A program made the position numbers and the translations under genes. Below are positions 32,533-42,174 of a stretch of DNA of 64,000 nt, piece by piece (the stretch's first letter is position 1; every line of letters begins with the position of its first letter). A model generated the notes under the pieces. It did not search any database and was not told the DNA's origin. It saw only the letters and a program-made list of their open reading frames with translations. Source of the stretch: Streptomyces sp. NBC_01351. Lineage in GTDB: Bacteria > Actinomycetota > Actinomycetes > Streptomycetales > Streptomycetaceae. Where the stretch lies: positions 5,461,501 through 5,525,500 of the forward strand of contig NZ_CP108356.1 in assembly GCF_036237315.1 (NCBI RefSeq), written 5' to 3'.

Positions 32533-34779
32533 ATGGCAACGGACGGGGCAGTGCAACTGGCGGTGGTCGAGGGGGTGCTCGAGCGCATCACCTACGCCAA
32601 TGAGGAGAGCGGGTACACGGTCGCCCGGGTCGACACCGGCCGCGGCGCCGGGGACCTGCTCACCGTCGTCGGGTCACTGCTGGGCGCGCAGCCGGGCGAA
32701 TCGCTGCGGCTGGAGGGGCGTTGGGGCTCCCATCCGCAGTACGGCAGGCAGTTCACCGTGGAGAACTACCGGACCGTGCTGCCCGCGACCATCCAGGGCA
32801 TCCGCCGGTATCTGGGGTCCGGCCTGATCAAGGGCATCGGGCCGAAGATCGCCGACCGGATCGTGGAGCACTTCGGCACCGACACCCTCGACGTCATCGA
32901 GGAGCAGCCGAAGCGGCTCATCGAGGTGCCCGGGCTCGGCCCCAAGCGGACGAAGCTGATCGGCGCCGCGTGGGAGGAGCAGAAGGCCATCAAGGAGGTC
33001 ATGGTCTTCCTCCAGGGAGTCGGCGTCTCCACCTCCATCGCCGTGCGCATCTACAAGAAGTACGCCGACGCCTCCATTTCCGTGGTGAAGAACCAGCCCT
33101 ACCGGCTCGCCGCCGACGTGTGGGGCATCGGCTTCCTGACCGCCGACCGCATCGCCCAGGCCGTGGGCATCCCGCACGACAGCCCTGAGCGGGTCAAGGC
33201 CGGGCTCCAGTACGCCCTGTCGCAATCCGCCGACCAGGGGCACTGCTTCCTGCCCCAGGAGAAGCTCATCGCCGACGGGGTCAAGCTGCTGCAGGTGGAC
33301 ACCGGGCTGGTCATCGAGTGCCTGGCCGAGCTCGCCGCCGATCCGGAAGGGGTCGTACGGGAATCCGTACCCGATCCGCAGGGCGGGCCGGATCCGCTGA
33401 CCGCCGTGTACCTGGTGCCCTTCCACCGGGCCGAGCTGTCGCTGGTCGGGCAGGTCCGCCGGCTCCTGAACGCCGAGGACGACCGGTTGTCCGGGTTCCG
33501 GGACGTGGACTGGGACAAGGCGCTCCGCTGGCTCGCCGGGCGGACCGGGGCCGACCTGGCTCCCGAGCAGCGGGACGCGGTCAAGCTGGCGCTGACCCGG
33601 CGGGTCGCGGTCCTCACGGGCGGGCCGGGCTGCGGAAAGTCGTTCACCGTGCGCTCGATCGTCGAGCTGGCCCGGGCCAAGAAGGCGAAGGTGGTGCTGG
33701 CCGCACCCACCGGCCGGGCGGCGAAGCGACTGGCCGAGCTCACCGGGGCGGAGGCCTCCACCGTGCACCGGCTGCTGGAACTCAAACCGGGAGGGGACGC
33801 GGCGTACGACCGGGAGCGGCCGCTGGACGCGGACCTGGTCGTGGTGGACGAGGCCTCGATGCTGGACCTGCTGCTGGCGAACAAACTGGTCAAGGCCGTG
33901 GCGCCGGGTGCGCACCTGCTGCTCGTGGGCGATGTGGACCAGCTGCCGTCGGTGGGCGCCGGGGAGGTGCTGCGGGACCTGCTGGCCGAGGACGGCCCGG
34001 TGCCCGCGGTCCGGCTGACCCGGATCTTCCGGCAGGCCCAGCAGTCGGGGGTGGTCACCAACGCCCACCGGATCAACACCGGCCTGCCGCCGATCACCGA
34101 CGGGCTGCCGGACTTCTTCCTCTTCCCCGAGGAGGACACGGAGGCGGCGGGAGTGCTCGCCGTGGACGTGGCGGCCCGAAGGGTTCCGGCCAGATTCGGG
34201 CTCGACCCGCGCCGCGACGTCCAGGTGCTCGCCCCCATGCACCGGGGCCCGGCCGGCGCCGCAAACCTCAACGGCCTGCTCCAGCAGGCCATGACGCCGG
34301 CCCGGCCGAACCTGCCCGAGAAGCGGTTCGGCGGGCGGGTCTTCCGGGTGGGTGACAAGGTCACCCAGATCCGGAACAACTACGAGAAGGGAGCCAATGG
34401 TGTGTTCAACGGCACCGTGGGCGTCGTCACCGGCCTAGACCTCGACGAACAGCGTCTGACGGTACGGACGGAGGAGGACGAGGAGATTGCATACGAGTTC
34501 GCGGAGCTCGACGAGCTGGCCCACGCGTACGCCGTCACCATCCACCGTTCCCAGGGGAGTGAATATCCGGCGGTCGTGATCCCGGTCACCACCGGTGCTT
34601 GGATGATGCTCCAGCGGAATCTGCTGTACACGGCGGTCACGAGGGCGAAGAAACTGGTCGTCCTCGTCGGGTCCCGCAAAGCCCTCGCCCAAGCGGTGCG
34701 TACCGTTTCCGCAGGCAGGAGGTACACAGCTGTGGCGCCGAGGCTGTCCGGCCGGATACCGGTGGGAAACATCACCTAG
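32533..34779 (+). CDS. recD2: ATP-dependent RecD2-like DNA helicase
   Basis: 748 residues. 5'-3' SF1B helicase acting in DNA repair outside RecBCD. N-terminal OB-like part (VEGVLERITYANEESGYTVARV), helix-hairpin-helix repeats (VPGLGPKRTKLIGAAW; LQGVGVSTSIAVRIYKKY; WGIGFLTADRIAQAVGI), Walker A LTGGPGCGKSFTVR near 360, Walker B DLVVVDEASMLD, then LVGDVDQLPSVGAGEVL, RIFRQAQQS and the C-terminal HRSQGSEYPAVVIPV motif. Complete and of normal length. Starts at ATG 32533, divergent from DUF937. A palindromic hairpin lies 55 bp after the stop. Confidence 0.95.
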   Translation: MATDGAVQLAVVEGVLERITYANEESGYTVARVDTGRGAGDLLTVVGSLLGAQPGESLRLEGRWGSHPQYGRQFTVENYRTVLPATIQGIRRYLGSGLIKGIGPKIADRIVEHFGTDTLDVIEEQPKRLIEVPGLGPKRTKLIGAAWEEQKAIKEVMVFLQGVGVSTSIAVRIYKKYADASISVVKNQPYRLAADVWGIGFLTADRIAQAVGIPHDSPERVKAGLQYALSQSADQGHCFLPQEKLIADGVKLLQVDTGLVIECLAELAADPEGVVRESVPDPQGGPDPLTAVYLVPFHRAELSLVGQVRRLLNAEDDRLSGFRDVDWDKALRWLAGRTGADLAPEQRDAVKLALTRRVAVLTGGPGCGKSFTVRSIVELARAKKAKVVLAAPTGRAAKRLAELTGAEASTVHRLLELKPGGDAAYDRERPLDADLVVVDEASMLDLLLANKLVKAVAPGAHLLLVGDVDQLPSVGAGEVLRDLLAEDGPVPAVRLTRIFRQAQQSGVVTNAHRINTGLPPITDGLPDFFLFPEEDTEAAGVLAVDVAARRVPARFGLDPRRDVQVLAPMHRGPAGAANLNGLLQQAMTPARPNLPEKRFGGRVFRVGDKVTQIRNNYEKGANGVFNGTVGVVTGLDLDEQRLTVRTEEDEEIAYEFAELDELAHAYAVTIHRSQGSEYPAVVIPVTTGAWMMLQRNLLYTAVTRAKKLVVLVGSRKALAQAVRTVSAGRRYTAVAPRLSGRIPVGNIT

Positions 34780-34833
34780 ATGATCGATCATTTGGGGTTC
34801 CGCCACTGGTGCGGAGGGGGCAGGATGAGCAGC

Positions 34834-34856
34834 TTGACGGCACTGAGTGCCGTCAA
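34834..34856. terminator. perfect 10-bp-arm palindrome between recD2 and citrate synthase
   Basis: TTGACGGCAC-TGA-GTGCCGTCAA, followed by AAAG. It lies 55 bp after recD2 and 106 bp before the citrate synthase start. Either a recD2 terminator or an operator for the citrate synthase promoter; the arms are symmetric enough for a dimeric repressor. Confidence 0.55.
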
Positions 34857-34961
34857 AAGCACCAAAGGCCGACCCCGAGTGCACTCTCCTGCGCCAAATG
34901 GGGGAAGGTAGAGGCAGTCAGGGCACCTCGAAGAAGAGGCACTACGTCGGTGAGGGATGAC

Positions 34962-36251
34962 GTGAGCGACAACTCTGTAGTACTCCGGTACGCGGACGGT
35001 GAATACACCTACCCGGTGGTCGACAGCACCGTCGGTGACCAGGGCTTCGACATCTCGAAGCTGCGGGCCCAGACCGGGCTCGTCACCTTGGACAGCGGCT
35101 ACGGCAACACCGCGGCCTACAAGTCCGCGATCACCTACCTCGATGGTGAGCAGGGCATCCTGCGTTACCGCGGTTACCCGATCGAGCAGCTGGCCGAGCG
35201 TTCGACCTTCATCGAGGTCGCCTACCTGCTGATCAACGGGGAGCTGCCGACCGTCGACCAGCTCGCGTCGTTCCGCAACGAGATCACCCAGCACACGCTG
35301 CTGCACGAGGACGTCAAGCGCTTCTACGACGGCTTCCCGCGTGACGCGCACCCGATGGCGATGCTGTCGTCCGTCGTCAGCGCGCTGTCGACGTTCTACC
35401 AGGACAGCCACAACCCCTTCGACGAGCGGCAGCGCAACCTCTCGACGATCCGGCTGCTGGCCAAGCTCCCGACGATCGCCGCGTACGCGTACAAGAAGTC
35501 GGTCGGCCACCCGGTGGTCTACCCGCGCAACGACCTCGGCTACGTCGAGAACTTCCTGCGCATGACCTTCTCCGTGCCGGCCCAGGAGTACGACCTGGAC
35601 CCGGTCGTCGTCGCGGCGCTCGACAAGCTGCTGATCCTGCACGCGGACCACGAGCAGAACTGCTCGACCTCCACCGTGCGTCTGGTCGGCTCCTCGCAGG
35701 CGAACATGTTCGCCTCGATCTCCGCCGGCATCTCCGCGCTGTGGGGCCCGCTGCACGGCGGCGCCAACCAGTCGGTGCTGGAGATGCTCGAAGGCATCAA
35801 GAACGACGGCGGCGACGTCGACGCCTTCATCCGCAAGGTGAAGAACAAGGAAGACGGCGTCCGCCTCATGGGCTTCGGACACCGCGTCTACAAGAGCTTC
35901 GACCCCCGGGCGAAGATCATCAAGGCTGCGGCGCACGACGTCCTCTCCTCGCTCGGCAAGAGCGACGAGCTGCTCGACATCGCGCTCAAGCTGGAAGAGC
36001 ACGCGCTGGCGGACGAGTACTTCGTCTCGCGCAACCTCTACCCGAACGTGGACTTCTACACCGGCCTGATCTACCGGGCCATGGGCTTCCCGACCGAGAT
36101 GTTCACCGTGCTCTTCGCGCTCGGCCGTCTTCCCGGCTGGATCGCCCAGTGGCACGAGATGATCAAGGAGCCGGGATCCCGCATCGGCCGCCCGCGCCAG
36201 ATCTACACGGGCGAGGTCCTGCGAGAGTTCGTCCCCGTCGAGGCCCGCTGA
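34962..36251 (+). CDS. citA: citrate synthase
   Basis: Condenses oxaloacetate and acetyl-CoA at the entry to the TCA cycle. 429 residues from GTG 34962 (GAGGGA just upstream), the usual size of the type II enzyme. Key residues are visible: LHADHEQNCSTSTVR (first catalytic His), LHGGANQ, MGFGHRVYKSFDPRAK (second His) and YPNVDFYTGLIY with the catalytic Asp; C-terminus RIGRPRQIYTG. The N-terminal beta domain (YADGEYTYPVVDSTVGDQGFDISKLR) is that of hexameric citrate synthases. Terminated by a strong hairpin at 36308. In S. coelicolor the citA gene has a similar neighbourhood (recollection). Confidence 0.96.
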   Translation: MSDNSVVLRYADGEYTYPVVDSTVGDQGFDISKLRAQTGLVTLDSGYGNTAAYKSAITYLDGEQGILRYRGYPIEQLAERSTFIEVAYLLINGELPTVDQLASFRNEITQHTLLHEDVKRFYDGFPRDAHPMAMLSSVVSALSTFYQDSHNPFDERQRNLSTIRLLAKLPTIAAYAYKKSVGHPVVYPRNDLGYVENFLRMTFSVPAQEYDLDPVVVAALDKLLILHADHEQNCSTSTVRLVGSSQANMFASISAGISALWGPLHGGANQSVLEMLEGIKNDGGDVDAFIRKVKNKEDGVRLMGFGHRVYKSFDPRAKIIKAAAHDVLSSLGKSDELLDIALKLEEHALADEYFVSRNLYPNVDFYTGLIYRAMGFPTEMFTVLFALGRLPGWIAQWHEMIKEPGSRIGRPRQIYTGEVLREFVPVEAR

Positions 36252-36307
36252 CCCGAGGTCCTCACCGGCGCGCCGCCGAGCGGCGCGCCGGGCACGCCAG
36301 GCATGCG

Positions 36308-36358
36308 AAAAGCGCCCCGCCGTCGATCCCCCCACGGGTCGACGGTCGGGGCGCTTTC
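36308..36358 (+). terminator. citrate synthase terminator
   Basis: AAAGCGCCCCG and CGGGGCGCTTT arms enclose a second CCGTCGA/TCGACGG stem. The hairpin ends in TTT, a strong intrinsic-type structure about 57 bp after the stop codon. Confidence 0.85.
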
Positions 36359-36560
36359 CTTTCCCCGGTACGGATTCCCCCCACGGGACCCGAGCCGGGG
36401 CGTCGGTGGTGCCGGGGTTCGGGTCCGGGCGGCCGCTCAAGGCTCCCCGTCCGCGAATCCCGGCCGGCCGATACCCCTGAACGTCCCCCAAGACGTTCCT
36501 GGCATCGCCCCATTAGACCCACCACGACCCCGGATGGTTACGTTGCGGTCACTGTGATCT

Positions 36561-36601
36561 GCGTCTCCCGTGAAGGAACTGTATGGACGGTGGGGAGACG
36601 C
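36561..36601 (-). terminator. copA terminator hairpin
   Basis: GCGTCTCCC (36561-36569) pairs with GGGAGACGC (36593-36601); the structure begins 5 bp after the copA stop on the minus strand. Confidence 0.6.
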
Positions 36602-36605
36602 TCCA

Positions 36606-38879
36606 CTAACGGAAGGAGCGCAGCCGCAGGCTGTTGGTGACCACGAAGACCGAGGAGAAGGCCATCGCGGCCCCCGCGATCATCGGGTTGAGCAGTCCGG
36701 CGGCCGCCAGCGGCAGGGCCGCCACGTTGTAGCCGAAGGCCCAGAACAGGTTCCCCTTGATGGTGGCCAGGGTCCGGCGCGACAGCCGGATCGCGTCGGC
36801 CGCCACCCGCAGGTCTCCCCGTACGAGGGTCAGGTCGCCGGCCTCGATGGCCGCGTCGGTGCCGGTGCCCATCGCCAGGCCCAGGTCCGCCTGGGCCAGG
36901 GCGGCCGCGTCGTTGACCCCGTCGCCGACCATGGCGACCGTACGGCCCTCCGCCTGCAGGCGGCGTACGACGTCCACCTTGTCCTGCGGGAGCACCTCGG
37001 CGATCACCTCGTCGATGCCCACCTCGCGGGCCACCGTCTCGGCGACGGCCTGGTTGTCCCCGGTCAGCAGGATCGGGGTCAGGCCCAGTGCCCGCAGCCG
37101 GGAGACCGCCTCCGCGCTGGTCTCCTTGACGGCGTCGGCCACGGTCAGGACCCCGCGCGCCTCTCCGTCCCAGGCCACCAGCACGGCGGTGCTGCCCGCC
37201 GCCTCGGCGGCCGCCTTGGCCTGGGCGAGACCCTCCGGCAGGGCGATCGCCCAGTCGGCGAGCAGCCGCTCGCGGCCCACCAGGACGGCGTGCCCGTCGA
37301 CCACGCCCTGCACGCCGAGGCCGGCGAGGTTTTCAAAGGAAGCAGGTGCCTCGAAGCCCTCCGGGACCGGCAGGGCGCCCGCCCGCTCCACGGCCCCGGT
37401 GGCGATGGCCCGGGCGATCGGGTGCTCGGAGGCGTGCTCCAGGGAACCCGCGAGCCGCAGCAGCTCCTTCTCGTCCACGCCCTCGGCGGTGTGCACGCCG
37501 GCCAGGGTCATCCGGCCGGTGGTGACGGTCCCGGTCTTGTCCAGCACGATCGTGTCCACGCGGCGGGTGGACTCCAGTACCTCGGGGCCCTTGATCAGGA
37601 TGCCGAGCTGCGCGCCCCGGCCGGTGCCCACCATCAGTGCGGTCGGCGTGGCCAGGCCCAGGGCGCAGGGGCAGGCGATGATCAGGACGGCCACGGCGGC
37701 GGAGAAGGCGGCGGTGGCGTCGCCGGTGATCAGCAGCCAGGTGACCCAGGTGCCCAGCGCCAGGACCAGCACGATCGGCACGAAGATCCCGGAGATCCGG
37801 TCGGCGAGGCGCTGCACCTCGGCCTTGCCGTTCTGCGCGTCCTCGACGAGCTTGGCCATCCGGGCCAGTTGGGTGTCGGAGCCGATCCGGGTGGCCTCGA
37901 CGACCAGGCGCCCGGAGGCGTTGACGGTGGCGCCGGTGACCGGGTCCCCGACGGAGACCTCGACCGGTACGGACTCGCCGGTCAGCATGGAGGCGTCCAC
38001 GGCGGAGCTGCCCTCGACGACCGTGCCGTCGGTGGCGATCTTCTCGCCGGGCCGGACGACGAACCGGTCGCCGACCGCGAGCTGCGCCACGGGGATCCGT
38101 ACCTCGGCGCCGCCGCGCAGCACGGCCACGTCCTTGGCGCCCAGCTCCAGCAGGGCCTTGAGGGCCGCACCCGCCTTCCGCTTGGAACGGGCCTCCAGGT
38201 AGCGGCCGAGCAGGATGAAGGAGACGACCCCGGCCGCGACCTCCAGGTAGATGGCGGAGGAGCCGTCCGTACGGGAGATGGTGAGGTCGAAGCCGTGGCG
38301 CATGCCGGGCATGCCCGCGTGACCGAAGAACAGGGCCCACAGCGACCAGGCGAAGGCGGCCAGGGTGCCGACCGAGACCAGCGTGTCCATGGTGGCGGCG
38401 CCGTGCCGGGCGTTGGTCCACGCGGCCTTGTGGAAGGGGTACGCCCCCCAGACGACGACGGGGGCGGCGAGGGTCAGCGAGAGCCACTGCCAGTTGTCGA
38501 ACTGGAGGGAGGGGACCATCGACAGCAGGACGACGGGCAGCGCGAGGGCGGCCGAGACGAGCAGCCGGTGGCGCAGCGCGGCCAGTTCGGGGTCGCGCAC
38601 GGCCTCCGTCTCCGGACGCTCCGGTTCCTGAAGGGGCTCCGGGGGCGGGGGCTCCTCGGCGGTGTACCCGGTCTTCACGACGGTCGCGATCAGGTCGGCG
38701 ACCTGGACGTCACCGCTGTAGGAGACCTTCGCCTTCTCCGTGGCGTAGTTCACCGTGGCCTCGACGCCGTCCATCCGGTTGAGCTTCTTCTCGATGCGGG
38801 CCGCGCAGGAGGCGCAGGTCATCCCGCCGATCGAGAGTTCCACCGCCGCTATGGGCCCGTCGTGCACTGTGCTGGTCAT
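36606..38879 (-). CDS. copA: copper-translocating P1B-type ATPase
   Basis: Exports Cu(I) across the cytoplasmic membrane. 757 residues: N-terminal HMA domain with GMTCASC (Cys22, Cys25), eight membrane helices, [10 protein letters not shown] actuator loop, the CPC metal motif in [11 protein letters not shown] near 403, DKTGTVTTG near 445 with the phosphorylated Asp, SEHPIA and GDGVND. The long frame beginning at 39302 is out of place with copZ; ATG 38879 is the real start. Downstream partner of copZ, with a CsoR-type operator upstream of copZ, so copper-induced expression of both genes is likely. Confidence 0.94.
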   Translation of the reverse strand: MTSTVHDGPIAAVELSIGGMTCASCAARIEKKLNRMDGVEATVNYATEKAKVSYSGDVQVADLIATVVKTGYTAEEPPPPEPLQEPERPETEAVRDPELAALRHRLLVSAALALPVVLLSMVPSLQFDNWQWLSLTLAAPVVVWGAYPFHKAAWTNARHGAATMDTLVSVGTLAAFAWSLWALFFGHAGMPGMRHGFDLTISRTDGSSAIYLEVAAGVVSFILLGRYLEARSKRKAGAALKALLELGAKDVAVLRGGAEVRIPVAQLAVGDRFVVRPGEKIATDGTVVEGSSAVDASMLTGESVPVEVSVGDPVTGATVNASGRLVVEATRIGSDTQLARMAKLVEDAQNGKAEVQRLADRISGIFVPIVLVLALGTWVTWLLITGDATAAFSAAVAVLIIACPCALGLATPTALMVGTGRGAQLGILIKGPEVLESTRRVDTIVLDKTGTVTTGRMTLAGVHTAEGVDEKELLRLAGSLEHASEHPIARAIATGAVERAGALPVPEGFEAPASFENLAGLGVQGVVDGHAVLVGRERLLADWAIALPEGLAQAKAAAEAAGSTAVLVAWDGEARGVLTVADAVKETSAEAVSRLRALGLTPILLTGDNQAVAETVAREVGIDEVIAEVLPQDKVDVVRRLQAEGRTVAMVGDGVNDAAALAQADLGLAMGTGTDAAIEAGDLTLVRGDLRVAADAIRLSRRTLATIKGNLFWAFGYNVAALPLAAAGLLNPMIAGAAMAFSSVFVVTNSLRLRSFR

Positions 38880-39010
38880 CTTCCGGCTCCAGGGGGATGG
38901 CCGGGCCGTACGGAACCAGTATGAGCTGGCCGGTACGGCCCGGCGGAATACTGCGGGTACTTGCCGGTACCGCGGGTACTGCAGGGTGCTGCGGGGTGTT
39001 GCGGGAAGCG

Positions 39011-39244
39011 TCAGGCCTTGCCGACGAGCTCGTAGCCGGCCTCGTCGACGGCGGCGCGGACGTCCTCGTCGGAGAGCGGGGCGGCGGAGACCACGGTGAC
39101 CTCGCCGGTGGCGGCGACGGCCTTGACCGAGCTGACGCCGGGCAGGGCGCTGAGCTCCTTGGTCACCGAGCCCTCGCAGTGCCCGCAGCTCATGCCGGTC
39201 ACGCGGTAGACGGTGGTGGTCCGGGTGTCCGTCTCGGCGGTCAT
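39011..39244 (-). CDS. copZ: CopZ-like copper chaperone (HMA domain)
   Basis: 77 residues, one heavy-metal-associated domain: [20 protein letters not shown] with the CxxC pair (GMSCGHC), then a beta-alpha-beta-beta-alpha fold ending [11 protein letters not shown]. Carries Cu(I) in the cytosol to the exporter ATPase encoded 131 bp downstream on the same strand. Start ATG 39244 gives the fold with a short, acidic leader; a GAGGAG-like site precedes it. A CsoR-like palindrome lies 82 bp upstream. The gap before copA contains imperfect GCGGGTACT repeats. Confidence 0.9.
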   Translation of the reverse strand: MTAETDTRTTTVYRVTGMSCGHCEGSVTKELSALPGVSSVKAVAATGEVTVVSAAPLSDEDVRAAVDEAGYELVGKA

Positions 39245-39325
39245 GTCGTTCTCCTCTTCGGGCGTACGTGTCCGGTCGCCGGGGGGCGTCGGACTGCTCC
39301 ACCGTCCTCCCGACACTCCGAGACT

Positions 39326-39342
39326 ATACCCCTAGGGGGTAT
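39326..39342. promoter_or_regulatory. CsoR-type copper operator ATACCCCTAGGGGGTAT
   Basis: Palindromic 17-mer with C and G runs around TAG, the classical pattern bound by the copper-sensing repressor CsoR. It is 82 bp upstream of copZ and 54 bp upstream of the antiporter ATG, so it may control both divergent genes. No csoR gene is in this window. Confidence 0.85.
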
Positions 39343-39395
39343 GAATGCGAGCCTCGTGTTGGCAAAACTGGCCGGTATGGGCGAACTGTACGTAA

Positions 39396-40616
39396 ATGGC
39401 GGTTATGGATCACTCGGGGAGCCTCGTCCTGATCATGGCCGCGGCCGTACTCGCGCCCCTGCTCGCCTACGGGATCTCGCGCTGGCTGGCCGTACCGCTG
39501 GTGATCTTCGAAATCCTGCTGGGGATCCTGCTCGGCCCCGACGTCCTCGGATGGGTACACACCGGCGAGGTGGTCGACGTACTGAGCGACCTCGGCCTCG
39601 CGATGCTGATCTTCCTGGCCGGCTACGAGCTCGAATTCGACCGGGTCAAGGGGGACACCCTCAAGAGGTCGGTGTGGGCCTGGCTGATCGCCCTCGCACT
39701 GGGCCTCGGCATCGGGACCCTGCTCGCCAACGGGGGCGGCTTCGGCAAGGGCGTCTACGTCGGCACCGCGCTCACCAGCACCGCACTGGGCGCGATCCTG
39801 CCCGTACTGAGGGACGCCGGAGACCTCCAGAGCAGGTTCGGCTCCGTGATGATGGCGATGGGCGCGATCGGCGAGTTCGGGCCGATCATCGCCATGGCCC
39901 TGCTGCTCAGCGGGCGGGCCCCGGCTCAGTCGGCGGTGCTGCTGGCCGTCTTCGCGGCCATGACGGCGGCAGCGGTCTTCTGGTCGCTGCGCCCCAAGCC
40001 GCCCTGGTTCGGCAACGTCATCGCCAAGACCCTGCACAGCAGCGCGCAGTTCGCGGTGCGGCTGGTGGTCCTGCTGCTGGTGTCGATGCTGGCGCTGGCC
40101 CAGGTACTCGGCCTCGACATCCTCCTCGGGGCCTTCGCGGCCGGGCTCATCACCCGGCTCGTGCTGCAGGGGGCCGCCCCGGAGAGCAGCGGGACCGTGC
40201 TGTCGAAGGTGGAGGCCATGGGCTTCGGCTTCCTTGTGCCGGTGTTCTTCGTCGTCACCGGCGTCGAGTTCGACCTCGAGGCACTGCTCGCGGGCGGACG
40301 GGAGCTCCTGCTGCTGCCGCTGTTCCTGCTGCTGTTCCTGGTGGTGCGCGGGCTGCCGATCTGGGTGCTGGCCCCGAAGGACCTGGACCGCAAGGACCGG
40401 TCGGCGCTGGTGCTGTTCGGCTCCACCGCACTGCCGCTGGTGGTGGCGATCACCACGCTCGGGGTGGAGGACGGGGCGGTCGACCCGGGGGAGGCCGCCG
40501 CGCTGGTGGGGGCCGGAATGCTGTCGGTACTGGTGTTCCCGCTGGTGGGGCTGCGGCTACGGGACCGCGTACGGGCCAAGGAAGGAACCCGCGTCGGCGG
40601 CGAGGAGTCCTGGTGA
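39396..40616 (+). CDS. cation:proton antiporter (CPA2/KefB family)
   Basis: 406 residues of membrane protein with about 12 hydrophobic segments: LVLIMAAAVLAPLLAYGISRWLAVPLVIFEILLGILLGP, LGLAMLIFLAGYELEFD, FGSVMMAMGAIGEFGPIIAMALLL, VLALAQVLGLDILLGAFAAGLIT, FLVPVFFVVTGVEFDL. The LAGYELEFD and GAFAAGLI signatures are typical of the Na+/H+ exchanger domain of CPA2. No RCK/TrkA domain is attached, so it is a minimal form. Moves Na+ or K+ against protons (family knowledge). Its promoter overlaps the CsoR-type operator, which may be coincidence or shared copper control. Confidence 0.9.
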   Translation: MAVMDHSGSLVLIMAAAVLAPLLAYGISRWLAVPLVIFEILLGILLGPDVLGWVHTGEVVDVLSDLGLAMLIFLAGYELEFDRVKGDTLKRSVWAWLIALALGLGIGTLLANGGGFGKGVYVGTALTSTALGAILPVLRDAGDLQSRFGSVMMAMGAIGEFGPIIAMALLLSGRAPAQSAVLLAVFAAMTAAAVFWSLRPKPPWFGNVIAKTLHSSAQFAVRLVVLLLVSMLALAQVLGLDILLGAFAAGLITRLVLQGAAPESSGTVLSKVEAMGFGFLVPVFFVVTGVEFDLEALLAGGRELLLLPLFLLLFLVVRGLPIWVLAPKDLDRKDRSALVLFGSTALPLVVAITTLGVEDGAVDPGEAAALVGAGMLSVLVFPLVGLRLRDRVRAKEGTRVGGEESW

Positions 40617-40653
40617 GCGGGGCCGGGCGGGCCCCGCTCGTCCGGTAGGCCGC

Positions 40654-40854
40654 TCAGTCCTCGCGGCGCCCCCGGTTGCGGGGCCGACGGGCCACCCACG
40701 CGCGGACGGTGTCGGCGTACCAGTAGGGCTTGCCCCCCTGCACCTGGTCGGGCGGGGGGAGGAGCCCGTGCTTGCGGTAGGAGCGCACGGTGTCCGGCTG
40801 GACCCGGATGTGGGCCGCGATCTCCTTGTACGACCACAACTGTCGGTCGCTCAT
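40654..40854 (-). CDS. small helix-turn-helix DNA-binding protein (BldC/AlpA-like)
   Basis: 66 residues from ATG 40854 (MSDRQLWSYKEIAAHIRVQPDTVRSYRKHGLLPPPD…). The MerR/Xis-type winged HTH is complete: LWSYKEIAAHIRVQPDTVRSYRKHG, then a wing WYADTVRAWVARRP and a basic tail. This size and fold match BldC, AlpA and phage Xis-type regulators that bind DNA in head-to-tail filaments. No partner gene is obvious; the antiporter is convergent with a 38-bp gap and iolG follows far upstream. GGAGGT lies just ahead of the start. Confidence 0.85.
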   Translation of the reverse strand: MSDRQLWSYKEIAAHIRVQPDTVRSYRKHGLLPPPDQVQGGKPYWYADTVRAWVARRPRNRGRRED

Positions 40855-41143
40855 CCCAGACACCTCCTTGTCCACGCCGCAGGGCCGGCCGGGAGGCCGT
40901 CGGGGGAGCCGGCGCGTGGACACTGACGATCACTCGCGTTGTGCCCGGGGAACGACGGGGAGCGAAGTCAGGGGAGGGGCTGTCGAACCCCTGTGACGGA
41001 AGACCCGCGTAACGCGGACATGCGTGACAGGAGGGAGACCCCTGTGACGGATGCGGCACAGGGGTCTGGGGTGGAGCGGCCCGCCGGGGAGCCGCCTGCG
41101 GTCCGCGTCGGCGTCGGCGTCGGCTTCCGCGTCAGCGGTCAGG
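40855..41143. other. 289-bp region between HTH gene and iolG, with direct repeat
   Basis: No convincing gene. A 14-bp direct repeat ACCCCTGTGACGGA occurs at 40987-41000 and 41038-41051. The second copy follows AGGAGGGAG and could start a GTG-initiated frame, but that frame runs antisense into iolG and has no recognisable content. Short GTCGGC tandem repeats occur at about 41105-41125. Confidence 0.4.
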
Positions 41144-42154
41144 TCAGCGGTACAGCGGGGGCCGTTCCGCCAGTTCCACCTCGGTCCGTACGCCGCCACG
41201 CGCGGCCGCCAGTCCCGCCTCCGAGACGGCCGCCGCCGCGTACCCGTCCCAGGCGTCGGGCCCCGCCACCCGGCCGCGCGCGGCCGCGGCCACCCAGCGG
41301 CGCAGCTGGCGGTCGTAGGCGTCGGCGAACCGCACCGTGAAGTCCTGGTCGATCTCGCCGCCCCAGCGGCCCGCCGACTGCACCACCATCGCGTGGCCGT
41401 CCCCGATCCGGGCGCTGCCCGACTCGCCGACCGCCTCGCACTGCACCTGGTAGCCGAAACCGCAGTTCACGAAGATCTCCACGTCGACCACGGCCCCGCC
41501 CGAGGTCTCCAGCAGCACCAGCCGGGGATCGCGCAGCCCCTCCGGGGCGGCCGCCGTGGGCCGCGGGGAGAGCACCGTGACGGCCGTGATCTCCTGCCCC
41601 AGCAGCCAGCGGGCCGCGTCCACCTCGTGCACCACCGAATCGCTGATCAGCATGTCGCTGGTGAAGAACGACGGTGAGGCGGCGTTGCGGTGCCGGCAGT
41701 GCAGGAAGAGGGGCCGCCCGATCCCGCCCGAGTCCAGCAGCTCCTTCAGCCGCTCGTACTCGGCGTCGAACCGCCGCATGAAACCCACCTGGACGAGCTT
41801 GCGGCCCACGCGCTGTTCGGCCTCCAGCACCCGCAGGGCCCCCGCCGGATCCGGGGTCAGCGGCTTCTCGCACAGCACGGGCAGCTCCCGTTCCAGGGCG
41901 AGCAGGATCGCTTCCTCGTGGGCGGGCCCGGGGGAGGCGATCAGCACGGCCCGGACCCCGGGGGCGGCTATCGCGGCCGCCGGGTCGGTGTGCGCGCTCG
42001 CCCCGTGCAGGGCGCCCGCGATCTCCTTGACCCGGTCCCCGTCCGGATCGGCCACGGCCACCACCCGGGCCCCGCCGACGGTCCGTCCGATCCGGCGGAC
42101 GTGGTCGGCGCCCATCTTGCCCGTGCCGATGACGGCGATGCCGAGCGTGCTCAT
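41144..42154 (-). CDS. iolG: Gfo/Idh/MocA oxidoreductase, probable inositol 2-dehydrogenase
   Basis: 336 residues. NAD(P)-dependent oxidation of myo-inositol to 2-keto-myo-inositol (scyllo-inosose), the first step of the pathway encoded here. N-terminal Rossmann fold ([18 protein letters not shown]), [21 protein letters not shown], the conserved EKPLT motif (residues LCEKPLTPD), then the substrate domain with [11 protein letters not shown] and [15 protein letters not shown], whose Asp and His are catalytic. GGAGAGAG precedes ATG 42154. The next upstream gene on the same strand is the IolE-like gene, 20 bp away, so they form an operon. Other sugars cannot be excluded. Confidence 0.87.
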   Translation of the reverse strand: MSTLGIAVIGTGKMGADHVRRIGRTVGGARVVAVADPDGDRVKEIAGALHGASAHTDPAAAIAAPGVRAVLIASPGPAHEEAILLALERELPVLCEKPLTPDPAGALRVLEAEQRVGRKLVQVGFMRRFDAEYERLKELLDSGGIGRPLFLHCRHRNAASPSFFTSDMLISDSVVHEVDAARWLLGQEITAVTVLSPRPTAAAPEGLRDPRLVLLETSGGAVVDVEIFVNCGFGYQVQCEAVGESGSARIGDGHAMVVQSAGRWGGEIDQDFTVRFADAYDRQLRRWVAAAARGRVAGPDAWDGYAAAAVSEAGLAAARGGVRTEVELAERPPLYR

Positions 42155-42174
42155 GGTCTCTCTCCTCCGGGGAG

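Larger units (their letters stand above)
36252..36605. other. 354-bp convergent intergenic region (citrate synthase / copA)
   Basis: No gene seen. It contains a GC-rich palindrome at about 36269-36290, the citrate synthase terminator (36308-36358) and, near the right end, the copA terminator hairpin (36561-36601). Confidence 0.6.

Noticed and set aside
36606..39302. An 898-codon version of the copper ATPase
   Set aside because: The extra N-terminus is another frame of copZ and the intergenic region; the HMA domain starts right after ATG 38879.
40939..41340. A GTG-started 133-codon plus-strand frame antisense to iolG
   Set aside because: Low-complexity Val/Gly then Arg/Pro-rich sequence without domain; only the start region looks interesting and is recorded as a finding.
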